DNA from: an uncultured Lachnospiraceae bacterium
GTDB lineage: Bacteria > Bacillota > Clostridia > Lachnospirales > Lachnospiraceae
NCBI GenBank assembly: GCA_910585075.1
Contig: CAJUED010000023.1
Location: 1-27,229 of the forward strand
Length of the DNA: 27,229 nt
Direction: 5' to 3'
The position numbers were made by a program, and so were the translations under genes. The notes under the pieces are model-generated. The model had not been told where the DNA came from and made no database searches. It was given only the letters and a program-made list of their open reading frames with translations. This document shows, piece after piece, positions 1 to 7,023 of the stretch (the stretch's first letter is position 1; each line of letters starts with the position of its first letter).

Positions 1-19
1 CTATTGCAATAAACATATC

Positions 20-1006
20 TCACACTCTGCTTTCTTTTTTCAAAAACTCCCAAAAATCAGTGTTCTCATGAATACACTTTATAACCTCAATACACAGATT
101 AATGACAATTCTCCCCTGATCTTCCGTCAACTCGATCCCGTTCTCCGAATAGTGTGCCGAAATATTTCTGTACTCTCTCAATGAAGCTACAAGGCTCGGC
201 ACCGTGGTCAAGGACAATATCTCCTTTTTGGTTCCGTTCCTTACATATTTTCTTGAGAAATATGTTAATATACCAACCGGATCTCTGTTCGCCGTGATAC
301 AAATATCATTTTCTGAGCAATACCGCCGGCATTCCTCATCATTTTGCAGAAATTCGATCAATGAATTGATAATTTTTTCGTTTCCTATCGTCACATTAGC
401 TACCACGCTCCGATAATCCGTACCGGAAAAAAATTCTTTAATCCCACTGTTTAGTCCCTCATACAACACCTTTAAGGTTCTGCTTGTCCTTCTGTCACTT
501 TCAGGAAATAGCTTTTGCATCTCGTCATTATAGTAAATCAAATCAAAATAGCTTATTTTAGCCAATTTACTTACACAATCTACTTTTCTCATTTTTATGT
601 AATCATAGTCGCGTCCTGGAAGCATGACTTCCTTTGGCTTAGTTTTCAGCATAAGGTAGTAGATGCGGTCAATTTGACATAAATTTGCCGCCATAAATAA
701 CAGAGAGGATGTGAATTTCTGTCCGTTGCTTAAATCCACAATTTTTTCTTCATCGTTTGCAAATACATAAAAAAGCAATGATGTATCAATACTTCCATCT
801 TCATTTATCCTTATTGCCTCTTTAATAAAATTTCCAAAATATCTTCTGTAAATTTCAATCTGCTCGTTCTGGAGCTTTTCACTTTCAGGACTGTCAAAAA
901 TTACCACTTTATGAATCGTAACCTGTGGCTCCGCTTCCCTTACCGCTTTTGCAACTACCTCCACCGTATGTAAATTAATATTGCCTATTGTATACAATAC
1001 CGCCAT
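20..1006 (-). CDS. CARF-like / HEPN domain protein (putative ligand-activated RNase)
   Basis: 328 aa, not assigned to a named family. The N-terminal ~120 residues look like a Rossmann-type CARF domain: a first strand ending VLYTIGN (residues 3-9), and a DLSNGQK motif (91-97) followed by an SSLL..AA helix, matching the D-[LIT]-[ST]-x-G-x-K signature of Csm6/Csx1-type CARF proteins. The C-terminal ~130 residues hold RNISAH at 280-285, an exact HEPN ribonuclease motif (R-N-x3-H). In characterised relatives CARF binds cyclic oligoadenylate and activates the HEPN RNase to cut RNA; that role here is inference. The start is supported by a GAGAGGAAG ribosome binding site just upstream. The gene has its own promoter (1042-1071) and no CRISPR genes are in view. 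Whatever lies downstream is cut by the left edge. It could instead be a HEPN toxin with a non-CARF Rossmann domain. Confidence 0.6.
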   Translation of the reverse strand: MAVLYTIGNINLHTVEVVAKAVREAEPQVTIHKVVIFDSPESEKLQNEQIEIYRRYFGNFIKEAIRINEDGSIDTSLLFYVFANDEEKIVDLSNGQKFTSSLLFMAANLCQIDRIYYLMLKTKPKEVMLPGRDYDYIKMRKVDCVSKLAKISYFDLIYYNDEMQKLFPESDRRTSRTLKVLYEGLNSGIKEFFSGTDYRSVVANVTIGNEKIINSLIEFLQNDEECRRYCSENDICITANRDPVGILTYFSRKYVRNGTKKEILSLTTVPSLVASLREYRNISAHYSENGIELTEDQGRIVINLCIEVIKCIHENTDFWEFLKKESRV

Positions 1007-1041
1007 ATTTTCTTCCTCTCTGTAAATAATTACCCTTGCGA

Positions 1042-1071
1042 ATCATACTTAACAGTATACTACAATCGCAA
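1042..1071 (-). promoter_or_regulatory. Sigma-A-like promoter of the CARF/HEPN gene
   Basis: On the minus strand TTGCGA (1066-1071) and TATGAT (1042-1047) are separated by 18 bp, predicting a start near 1035 and a 5' leader of about 30 nt. A short dyad, ATACT-gtta-AGTAT, lies between the -35 and -10 and could be an operator. The gene therefore appears to be transcribed alone and not from the MATE operon 300 bp upstream. Confidence 0.5.
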
Positions 1072-1305
1072 AAGAAAAGGAAGTTTCCGCCATCTCCATT
1101 TCACCTTTTCCTCTCCCTGCAATCACATTTATTTTCCATTTTAATTATCCTGTTTCGGAATAGCACGGCCGTCGGCGTTGCAACCTTTCCCTGCAGTCGC
1201 CAAATGTCTATGCCAGTTCGCCGGCAGGCTATAAGCAGCCACTTGGCTCGTTGCTCGCGAGAACAGATACAAGACCGTCAAAATGACAAATAATAAAATT
1301 CCTGC
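1072..1305. other. Intergenic stretch with a GC-rich block
   Basis: No convincing gene lies between the MATE gene and the CARF/HEPN gene; the plus-strand reading frame here has no family resemblance and no ribosome binding site. About 1165-1265 is clearly richer in GC than its surroundings and holds several short overlapping inverted repeats (for example AGCC/GGCT pairs near 1228-1250 and a TCGCGA). It follows the MATE stop codon in the direction of transcription, but no run of T follows a stem, so it is not a clear intrinsic terminator. Confidence 0.4.
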
Positions 1306-2655
1306 TTACATATATCTGTACTTCCTCCGCTTGGCAATCAGAAAGATAAGCGAAATAACAAACGCGCAGGCTTCCGCCACGCCGATTGCCCACCAGATTC
1401 CATCCACTCCCAGAAAAAGCGGAAGAATTAACACACAGGACGCCTGGAAAACCAGAGTCCGAAGGAATGCTACCGCCGCGGAAATGGCCCCATTGTTCAG
1501 CGCCGTAAAAAAGGAAGAAATAAAAATATTAAAACCGGCCAGCAAGAAGGAAAAGGCAAACAGCCGAAAAGCATGGCTTGTCAGCGCAAACAGCTCCGCA
1601 TCATACCCTACAAATATCTTAGCCAGCGGCCGTGCAAGCCAAAAGGCCAGTATTGTCAGGACCACACCGGAGCCGCCTGTCAATATTGTGCTCTTTTTCA
1701 GCATATTTTTCAATTCTTCCGGATGCCCCGCGCCATAGTGATAGCTTACAATGGGCGCCGATCCAATGGCGTACCCGATAAAAATAGCAATAAAAATGAA
1801 CTGTACATACATCAAAACGCCATAAGCGGAGACTCCGTTCTCGCCTACATATTTTAGTAACTGGAAATTATACAGAATGCTGACCAGTGAGGAGGAAATA
1901 TTGTTCATCAACTCAGAGGAACCATTTCCGCAGGCCTGCAGCAAGGGTCTTATTTCCAGTTTCGTCCTTGTCAGTCGGAGCAGGCTGTCATTGGGACGGA
2001 CAAAATAAATCAGTGGAAGGATTCCACCCACGCACTGGCTAAGACCTGTTGCAAGGGCCGCTCCTGCCACGCCCCAGCGAAACAGCCCTACCAAAACCCC
2101 GTCAAGGACCATGTTGGTAACCCCTGCCGCCACCGTTGCCGCCAGCCCCAGCCTCGGCTTTTCGGCCGCAATCAGAAAACTCTGGAAAACATTCTGGAGC
2201 ATGAACGCTGTAGTAAAGCCTATCACAATCCTGCCATACAGAACACAGTCCGCCATCATTTCTTTTGTTGCGCCCAAAAACGCCGCCACCGGCCTCATGA
2301 AAAGGATCCCTGCTAAAGACAGCAGGACACCCATGATCACGGTCAGAACACTCATCATAGAAAAATAACGGTTTGCTCTTTCCCTGTCTCCCTCCCCCAA
2401 TATTCTGGACACCAGAGCAGTGCCTCCGGTTCCAATCATAAAGCCCATTCCTCCCAAAATCATAGTGAAGGGCATCACAAGGTTAATAGCGGCAAAGGAG
2501 GTTTTCCCCGCAAAGTTTGACACAAAGAAACCATCTACCACACCATAGATGGAGGTAAAAACCATCATGATAATGGAAGGAAAAGTAAATTGCAGCAATT
2601 TCTTATATGTAAAATGGTCAGACAATTGAATATTTGCTTTCCCGCTTGTCTTCAT
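1306..2655 (-). CDS. MATE family multidrug/toxin efflux transporter
   Basis: 449 aa, the usual length for the MATE family (about 440-460). It is strongly hydrophobic, with about twelve membrane segments in two halves. The N-terminal pattern of the MepA/DinF-like branch is visible: FTFPSIIMMVFTSIYGVVDGFFVSN at about residues 24-48, with the first half continuing through a GTGGTALVSR.LGEGD loop. Such proteins export cationic drugs or metabolites in exchange for Na+ or H+; the substrate cannot be told from sequence. The start codon lies 7 bp after the stop of the MarR gene, so the two are co-transcribed and MarR most likely controls the exporter. The ribosome binding site (AAAGGA, overlapping the end of marR) is weak, suggesting translational coupling. 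Confidence 0.93.
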   Translation of the reverse strand: MKTSGKANIQLSDHFTYKKLLQFTFPSIIMMVFTSIYGVVDGFFVSNFAGKTSFAAINLVMPFTMILGGMGFMIGTGGTALVSRILGEGDRERANRYFSMMSVLTVIMGVLLSLAGILFMRPVAAFLGATKEMMADCVLYGRIVIGFTTAFMLQNVFQSFLIAAEKPRLGLAATVAAGVTNMVLDGVLVGLFRWGVAGAALATGLSQCVGGILPLIYFVRPNDSLLRLTRTKLEIRPLLQACGNGSSELMNNISSSLVSILYNFQLLKYVGENGVSAYGVLMYVQFIFIAIFIGYAIGSAPIVSYHYGAGHPEELKNMLKKSTILTGGSGVVLTILAFWLARPLAKIFVGYDAELFALTSHAFRLFAFSFLLAGFNIFISSFFTALNNGAISAAVAFLRTLVFQASCVLILPLFLGVDGIWWAIGVAEACAFVISLIFLIAKRRKYRYM

Positions 2656-2662
2656 GTTAATT

Positions 2663-3109
2663 TCACATCCTTTCCATATACCTGCTTCTCTCCCGGAAGG
2701 CCATCAGATAGCGCTCCGTCAGCTCCAGATATTTTTCCACATCTTCTTCCGGCCAGGAGGCAAAAATATCATTCTCAGCCTGTATTACCTTAAGAGCCGT
2801 CTTTTCAGCCAGCTCTTTTCCTGCATCCGTCAGGAAAACTCTTTTTGTCTTTTTATCCACAGCCTCCATATAAAGGATTCCCTCCGCCTCCAGCTTGCGG
2901 ACGGCGGAATTGATAGTCTGCTTGCTGATACCGGAATCCCGGCAGATATCCTGAAGCATACAGGAGGTCCCGTAATTGCAGATGGTATATAAAACATTTA
3001 TGGCACTGTCGGAGAGTCCCAGCTTCAGAGCTACCTTATGATAAACGCCCTCGATTTCACTTATCAGATGATTATAGCGTTTCAGTTCCCTTGAAATTTT
3101 GACGGTCAT
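2663..3109 (-). CDS. MarR family transcriptional regulator
   Basis: 148 aa winged helix-turn-helix protein of typical MarR length. Recognition region ISKQTINSAVRKLEAEGIL (about residues 61-79), then a wing with DKKTKRVFLTDAGKEL (86-100), the classic MarR '.D.R...V.LT..G' pattern. Flanking helices give the dimer interface. The open frame extends upstream to 3172, but I place the start at 3109 (MTVKISREL): the upstream part is the palindromic leader repeat, whose reading frame is not kept in the second copy at 19 kb, and a GGGG-containing ribosome binding site precedes 3109. It is the first gene of a two-gene operon with the MATE exporter. Two operator-like palindromes at its promoter suggest autoregulation. 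An exact DnaA-box 9-mer (2853-2861) falls inside the coding sequence. Confidence 0.92.
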   Translation of the reverse strand: MTVKISRELKRYNHLISEIEGVYHKVALKLGLSDSAINVLYTICNYGTSCMLQDICRDSGISKQTINSAVRKLEAEGILYMEAVDKKTKRVFLTDAGKELAEKTALKVIQAENDIFASWPEEDVEKYLELTERYLMAFRERSRYMERM

Positions 3110-3208
3110 GATTTCCCCATTTCTGCGCTGCTTTTTGTACATATCAAGTTTGTGGATGCAGCGCAGACACAAACTTGTGGAGTGAAAGATTTGAAAAATC
3201 TTTCACTC
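3110..3208 (-). repeat. Structured leader module, copy A (before marR)
   Basis: Read on the minus strand, this 99-bp stretch holds a 13-bp hairpin (GAGTGAAAGATTT, 3208-3196, pairing with 3192-3180, loop of three). Four arms follow: a = CAAGTTTGTG (3177-3168), b = TCTGCGCTGC (3167-3158), a' = CACAAACTTG (3154-3145), b' = GCAGCGCAGA (3131-3122). a pairs perfectly with a', and b with b', but the pairs cross, so they form a pseudoknot or exclude one another. The b' arm ends 12 nt before the marR ATG, next to its ribosome binding site. The same module occurs inverted at 19001-19114. It lies inside the predicted 5' UTR of the operon. Confidence 0.8.
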
Positions 3209-3273
3209 TTTTCCCTCCATTCCTGTACTTGGTACACATTAAAAGTTTTTGTTATGCTCTTTGTATATTCTTT

Positions 3274-3290
3274 GGTATGATTTCGTACTA
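3274..3290. promoter_or_regulatory. Second operator-like palindrome at marR start of transcription
   Basis: GGTATGA-TT-TCGTACTA is an imperfect copy of the palindrome at 3302-3319, with the same TATGATTT core, placed 28 bp away over the predicted transcription start. Paired MarR-type sites are common in autoregulated operons; binding here is inferred. Confidence 0.5.
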
Positions 3291-3297
3291 TTTGCAT

Positions 3298-3326
3298 AGT
3301 ATAGTATGATTTCATACTAATGTCAA
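3298..3326 (-). promoter_or_regulatory. marR-MATE promoter with an operator in its spacer
   Basis: On the minus strand TTGACA (3321-3326, perfect -35) and TATACT (3298-3303) are separated by exactly 17 bp. The spacer is occupied by an 18-bp palindrome, TAGTATGA-TT-TCATACTA (3302-3319), the size expected for a MarR dimer site. A bound repressor would cover both promoter elements. Predicted start is near 3291, giving a 5' UTR of about 180 nt that contains leader module copy A. Confidence 0.8.
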
Positions 3327-3772
3327 GTATTTTTCCACAGAAAGCCGGTTGTCACTAACAGTGATAAACTGTCGCGGAATCCGTTTGTTTAGGGTTATCC
3401 ACAACGAAAAATCCTGTAAAACACTGGTTCAAACGCATTTGGTACCGAATCAGTCAATTTTATACTCATTTTCATTGACTAAATCAGTATTTTTTTGATT
3501 TTGAAACTTGTCTCTTTCAAATTTTAACTAAAAATCATCCACAGACTTTTAGGCGAAAAAGGGCAAAAAGGAAAAGAAATCCCCAATTTCCACAGAGTTA
3601 TCCACAATGACAGATATGTCATTTATTATGACCTTCTCATCTTTTCTCCAAAAAACCGGCGTCATTTCTTATAAATTCTTGCAATTTTCTCCTTTTTCCC
3701 TTTGAAACATCTAAAAATCCTGCAAATAAAGTTATCCACAATCTAAGCTGTGGATTTCCTCTATTGCCAGTA

Positions 3773-3810
3773 TCAAACACTGCCGCGCTTCCCGAGGTAT
3801 CTTATTATGT
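3773..3810. repeat. Short dispersed repeat, copy 1
   Basis: A 38-bp stretch beginning ATCAAAC and ending near TTATTA matches 19832-19869 at about 29 of 38 positions; a related start and end bracket 22629-22735. All copies lie outside genes. It may be a small extragenic repeat family. Confidence 0.4.
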
Positions 3811-3967
3811 CAAATACCATGCCCTAATCTGACAGGCATCAAGCCTGTTACGCAGCAGAGCGCAACACCTCTTTGATGTATGGGTATTGCACCCTGGCGG
3901 CATTCGTCAAATCAACTTGCTGATTTTATGCTCATGCAAGCACGGCACTTGACGCATTGCACGCGTG

Positions 3968-4010
3968 AAAAAAGGCATATGGACAACTCCGCAAAGTTAT
4001 CCACATGCCT
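3968..4010 (-). terminator. Intrinsic terminator of the nuclease-helicase gene
   Basis: On the minus strand a 16-bp stem (AGGCATGTGGATAACT with AGTTGTCCATATGCCT, two G-U pairs, 6-nt loop) is followed directly by six T. It lies about 45 bp after the stop codon of the helicase gene. One arm contains an exact DnaA-box 9-mer. Confidence 0.85.
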
Positions 4011-4055
4011 CATCTTCAAAAACCCTGTAGCGTCCTGTTGTACCGGCCTGTTTGT

Positions 4056-6479
4056 TTATAACCACTCATCCCAGAACCGCTCCACACGTTTTTCTATCTG
4101 TTCCAGGGAAATTCTCTCATATTCCTCCCACTCTCTCGGAAACATCCGAAGATAAGAGCTTGTCAAAAACCGATCATCCAAAAGCACAATAATTCCCACA
4201 TCATCCGCAGTCCTGATAACTCTGCCTGCCGCCTGCAGCACTTTATTCATCCCCGGATATTTGTAGGCGTAATCAAATCCGCTCTCTCCCTGGGCGTCAA
4301 AAAATTCTTTCAGGATCTCACGCTCATTGCACACCTGCGGCAGACCTGTCCCCACAATGATTGCACCGATGAGACTGTCCTTCTTTAAGTCAATCCCCTC
4401 GCTGAAAATTCCTCCAAGCACGCAAAACCCCAAGAGGGTTTTCTCATCCGACCCATCCGCCGAAAACCTGGCCAGAAATTCCTCCCGGCTTTCCTCGTCC
4501 ATTCGTTCCTCCTGTAAAAGGCACTCCACCTGGTTTTCATCCAAAAAATAATTGCAATAGCTCTCCCATACATTTCTCAGAAATGCATGGGAGGGGAAAA
4601 ATACCATGTAATTACCCTCCCGTTGGCTGATAATTTTGTGAACATAAGCGGCAATATTGTAATACTCCAAATCCGAGCGCCTTGTATATCTGCTGGTCAC
4701 ATCCCCTGCCACGAAAACCCTCTTTTTGGCCGGGTCAAAGACGGAATGGGCGTAAACCTCATAATCCTCCGCCTCCCCGCCAAGCAGCCGCTTATAATAC
4801 TGGATGGGAAGAAGGGTTGCGGAAAACAAAATCGAACTCCGCCCCCGCATCATACACTCCCGCAGATTTTTGGCAGGGTTGACACAAAAAAGCCTGATGG
4901 AAAATCCTCCATCCGAGTCAAACTGTGTATAAGGCACATAATTTTTATCCAGCTTATCATTGATGAGCAAAAAGTGGGAAATTTCAAAATAAAAGTCCAA
5001 AATCTCGCCCCGCACAGGACTTTCCTCGTGTTCCTCCAGATAGACTTCCATACCGGCGGAGAGTCTTGACAGAGAGCGTACAAATGGAGTCAAATCCTCA
5101 TCATCAAGGTAAGTGTAGTCCTCGCACTGCCTTTTCAAGGTCAAAAGCTCCCGGTTGCATGCTTCCAGCTGCCGTTGCAGCCTTCTGTCATACTCCTTTA
5201 CCGTCTTTTTCAATTCCAGGAAATCTTCTTTCTTCAGGGAGGCGCTGTACATTTCCCGTCCCCGCTCCACCAGATTGTGGGCCTCGTCTATCAGAAAGAT
5301 ATAGTCCCCTCTGACGCCTTCCGTGAAAAAACGTCTTAAATACACATGTGGATCAAACAAATAATTGTAATCCCCAATTACCCCATCCGCAAAAAGGCTC
5401 ATGTCAAGACACAGCTCAAAAGGGCAGACTTTATGCGCTCTGGCACACCCTTCCACCGCTTCTCTATTAAAATTGTCCGCATGAGTCAACAGCTCATAAA
5501 TGGCGTCATTGATGCGGTCATAGTGCCCTTTGGCATAGGGACAGTACTCCGGATTACACTCGGTCTCCTCCATAAAGCAAATCTTATCCTTGGCGGTAAG
5601 TACAACCGACTTAAATTTCAGCCCTGCCCTTCGCATCAGTTCAATGGTGTCATCGGCCACCGTTCTTGTGATGGTCTTAGCAGTCAGGTAAAATATCTTC
5701 TGCCCCATTCCCTCACCGAAAGCCTTCACCGCCGGGAATAAAGTGGAAATAGTTTTCCCCACACCGGTAGGGGCTTCGATAAACAGCTTACGTTTGTGAT
5801 AAATGGTCTGATAAACATAGGTGGCAAGTTCTTTTTGTCCCTTGCGATAGGCAAAAGGGAAGGAAAGATTTTTCATGGACTGCTGTCTTTCCCTTTGCCA
5901 TGAAAATTGAAAATCCGCCCATTTCCTGTACTGTCCCATCACATCTTCAAACCACTGCTCCAGTTCTTCCATGTCAAATTCAAAGTGGAAATACCTGATT
6001 TCCTCGGTATCAATATTACAATAAGTGAGCCGCACCCTGATGTGCCTTAACTGATTCTGAAGCCCATAAATATAAGCATAGCATTTTGCCTGGGCCAGGT
6101 GCACCGGCACGGCTTCCTTCATTCGGTGGATATCTCTGTAGGTTCCCTTAATCTCATCTATGGTTACCGTCACCAGATCCCCATATTCTTTTATGCTCTC
6201 TCCGTCCCAAAGCTCCGGCAGATACGCCTTGTCGCCGCCTTTAGAGACAATAATACCGTCTGCCCGCCCTTCTATGTGAATCTCATAATCCGCTGTTTTG
6301 TAAATATGGCGCAAAAAAACCTCCGCGTGATAGTCCGCTCCCATAGTGCGCTGAATCATGCGGTGAATCCTTCCGCCCTCCTGCATGGCATTTTCAGGAG
6401 CGGATGTTCTTCTGTTGTCTATATTTCCACTGCGCAGAATAAACTCCACCAGATTTCTTACCGAAATATGTATCTCCAT
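4056..6479 (-). CDS. PD-(D/E)XK nuclease fused to XPD/DinG-type DNA helicase
   Basis: 807 aa. Residues ~1-190 form a PD-(D/E)XK (RecB/Cas4-like) nuclease: EGRADG (70-75) and DEIKG (108-112) supply the acidic and ExK residues, then a helix with AQAKCYAYIYG. From ~205 comes a superfamily 2 XPD/DinG helicase: EAPTGVGKT (Walker A, 235-243), a cysteine-rich insert with Cys301, 308, 313, 345, 352 and 357 that likely holds a 4Fe-4S cluster, DEAH (398-401), LFSATLLP, and QAAGRVIRT (motif VI). Such enzymes unwind DNA 5'-3' in repair and are common in Clostridia. The AAGAGGAG ribosome binding site abuts the ATG, but an in-frame stop lies immediately upstream and the conserved ISVRNLVEF start argues for this codon. 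Transcribed alone; the terminator follows. Exact biological role unknown. Confidence 0.9.
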   Translation of the reverse strand: MEIHISVRNLVEFILRSGNIDNRRTSAPENAMQEGGRIHRMIQRTMGADYHAEVFLRHIYKTADYEIHIEGRADGIIVSKGGDKAYLPELWDGESIKEYGDLVTVTIDEIKGTYRDIHRMKEAVPVHLAQAKCYAYIYGLQNQLRHIRVRLTYCNIDTEEIRYFHFEFDMEELEQWFEDVMGQYRKWADFQFSWQRERQQSMKNLSFPFAYRKGQKELATYVYQTIYHKRKLFIEAPTGVGKTISTLFPAVKAFGEGMGQKIFYLTAKTITRTVADDTIELMRRAGLKFKSVVLTAKDKICFMEETECNPEYCPYAKGHYDRINDAIYELLTHADNFNREAVEGCARAHKVCPFELCLDMSLFADGVIGDYNYLFDPHVYLRRFFTEGVRGDYIFLIDEAHNLVERGREMYSASLKKEDFLELKKTVKEYDRRLQRQLEACNRELLTLKRQCEDYTYLDDEDLTPFVRSLSRLSAGMEVYLEEHEESPVRGEILDFYFEISHFLLINDKLDKNYVPYTQFDSDGGFSIRLFCVNPAKNLRECMMRGRSSILFSATLLPIQYYKRLLGGEAEDYEVYAHSVFDPAKKRVFVAGDVTSRYTRRSDLEYYNIAAYVHKIISQREGNYMVFFPSHAFLRNVWESYCNYFLDENQVECLLQEERMDEESREEFLARFSADGSDEKTLLGFCVLGGIFSEGIDLKKDSLIGAIIVGTGLPQVCNEREILKEFFDAQGESGFDYAYKYPGMNKVLQAAGRVIRTADDVGIIVLLDDRFLTSSYLRMFPREWEEYERISLEQIEKRVERFWDEWL

Positions 6480-6644
6480 CTCCTCTTAATACCTTTCTTC
6501 ATCCCTGCACGCCTTTAGCTTCTCGAATGCCCAGCTCTTAGCCGCTTCCGGGAAACCTGGCAGGAAAATCTCCCCTTATCCCTGCTTGCCGCCCAGGGTG
6601 CCTGACGGCTCTGCCTGCAATCTCCCTTTGACATTCCTGTGCAT
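6480..6644. other. Intergenic region upstream of the nuclease-helicase gene
   Basis: A GC-rich spacer between the HPr-like gene's terminator and the helicase gene. The promoter of the helicase gene must lie here, but I cannot point to a convincing -35/-10 pair. The 73-codon minus-strand frame that crosses this stretch also crosses the terminator and is not credible as a gene. Confidence 0.4.
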
Positions 6645-6687
6645 AAAAACTCCCCTGAAAAGATAGTACGCCATCCTTTCAGAGGAG
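6645..6687 (-). terminator. Intrinsic terminator of the HPr-like gene
   Basis: On the minus strand, arms CTCCTCTGAAAGGAT and ATCTTTTCAGGGGAG form a stem of about 15 bp, mostly paired (including G-U pairs) around a short loop, followed by TTTTTATG. It starts about 48 bp after the stop codon of the HPr-like gene. Confidence 0.85.
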
Positions 6688-6735
6688 TCAACCAAATGCT
6701 CTCATATACATTATTACAGCCGTTTGGCTTTTGCA

Positions 6736-6972
6736 TCAGCTTGCTAAAACCAGACGATTCATCATTCTTTCAAATTCCTGATTATACCCGTTGTAAGCTA
6801 CGGTCAAAGGTCTGTTTAAATCCAATCCCAGCACACCGACAATTGACTTGGCATCTACTGTGAACCTGTTGTAGGAAACGTCAATATCAAAATCACATCT
6901 TGATGCCGTAATTACAAAATCCTTCACTTCATCCAATTCCAATTTTATTTTCCGCTGCATCATCATGATCAT
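6736..6972 (-). CDS. HPr-like phosphocarrier-family protein lacking the active-site His
   Basis: 78 aa, close to HPr length (about 85-88). The C-terminal two thirds resemble HPr: FTVDAKSIVGVLGLDL (37-52) matches the conserved region around the regulatory Ser46 (consensus SIMGVMSLG), followed by a strand with LTVAYNG and a final helix. The region where HPr carries its phosphorylated His15 (GxHARPA) is replaced by residues without His, so it cannot carry phosphate in the normal PTS way. It may be a regulatory or scaffold paralogue; that is inference. An AAGGAGG ribosome binding site lies just upstream; several Met codons follow (6972, 6966, 6963, 6960), so the exact start is uncertain by a few residues. 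It is a single-gene unit with its own promoter and terminator. Confidence 0.75.
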   Translation of the reverse strand: MIMMMQRKIKLELDEVKDFVITASRCDFDIDVSYNRFTVDAKSIVGVLGLDLNRPLTVAYNGYNQEFERMMNRLVLAS

Positions 6973-6998
6973 CTCTCCTCCTTTTCAATGCATGGTGG

Positions 6999-7010
6999 GA
7001 AAACGTTTTC
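6999..7010. promoter_or_regulatory. Operator-like palindrome upstream of the HPr-like gene
   Basis: GAAAACGTTTTC is a perfect 12-bp palindrome with a central CG, the layout of LacI/CcpA-family sites. It lacks the flanking TG/CA of a consensus cre site. It lies between the predicted promoter (7024-7052) and the gene, where a bound repressor would block transcription. Confidence 0.45.
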
Positions 7011-7023
7011 TTTGTTAGAAGAC

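Larger units (their letters stand above)
3327..4055. other. AT-rich gene-free region with a DnaA-box cluster
   Basis: No supportable gene. The exact DnaA-box 9-mer TTATCCACA occurs on the plus strand at 3395-3403, 3598-3606, 3732-3740 and 3997-4005; a one-mismatch copy is at 3535-3543, and a reverse, degenerate copy at 3749-3757 forms an inverted pair with the third box. About 3430-3535 is very AT-rich. Small hairpins are seen at 3606-3623 (AATGACA/TGTCATT) and 3832-3848 (ACAGGC/GCCTGT). The 3997 copy is inside the helicase gene's terminator, so it may be coincidental. dnaA, dnaN, rpmH and rnpA are not nearby and gene direction does not switch, so this is more likely a DnaA-titrating or regulatory cluster than the chromosome origin. 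Confidence 0.6.

Noticed and set aside
20..1006. CRISPR array near the CARF/HEPN gene
   Set aside because: I looked for regularly spaced direct repeats in the flanking region and elsewhere and saw none.
1036..1293. 85-codon plus-strand frame between the CARF/HEPN and MATE genes
   Set aside because: No ribosome binding site and no recognisable domain; it crosses the CARF/HEPN promoter.
3106..3315. 69-codon minus-strand frame ending in an ATGA overlap with marR
   Set aside because: It crosses the promoter -10/operator and the leader module, starts upstream of the predicted transcription start, and its frame differs from that of the second module copy.
3327..4055. Chromosome origin (oriC)
   Set aside because: DnaA boxes are present, but dnaA, dnaN, rpmH and rnpA are absent, gene direction does not switch, and one box is part of a terminator. 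Kept only as a DnaA-box cluster.
3880..4155. 91-codon plus-strand frame
   Set aside because: It overlaps the helicase terminator and the 3' end of the helicase gene on the other strand, with no family resemblance.
6515..6736. 73-codon minus-strand frame after the HPr-like gene
   Set aside because: It contains a clear intrinsic terminator, has no ribosome binding site and its composition is not protein-like.
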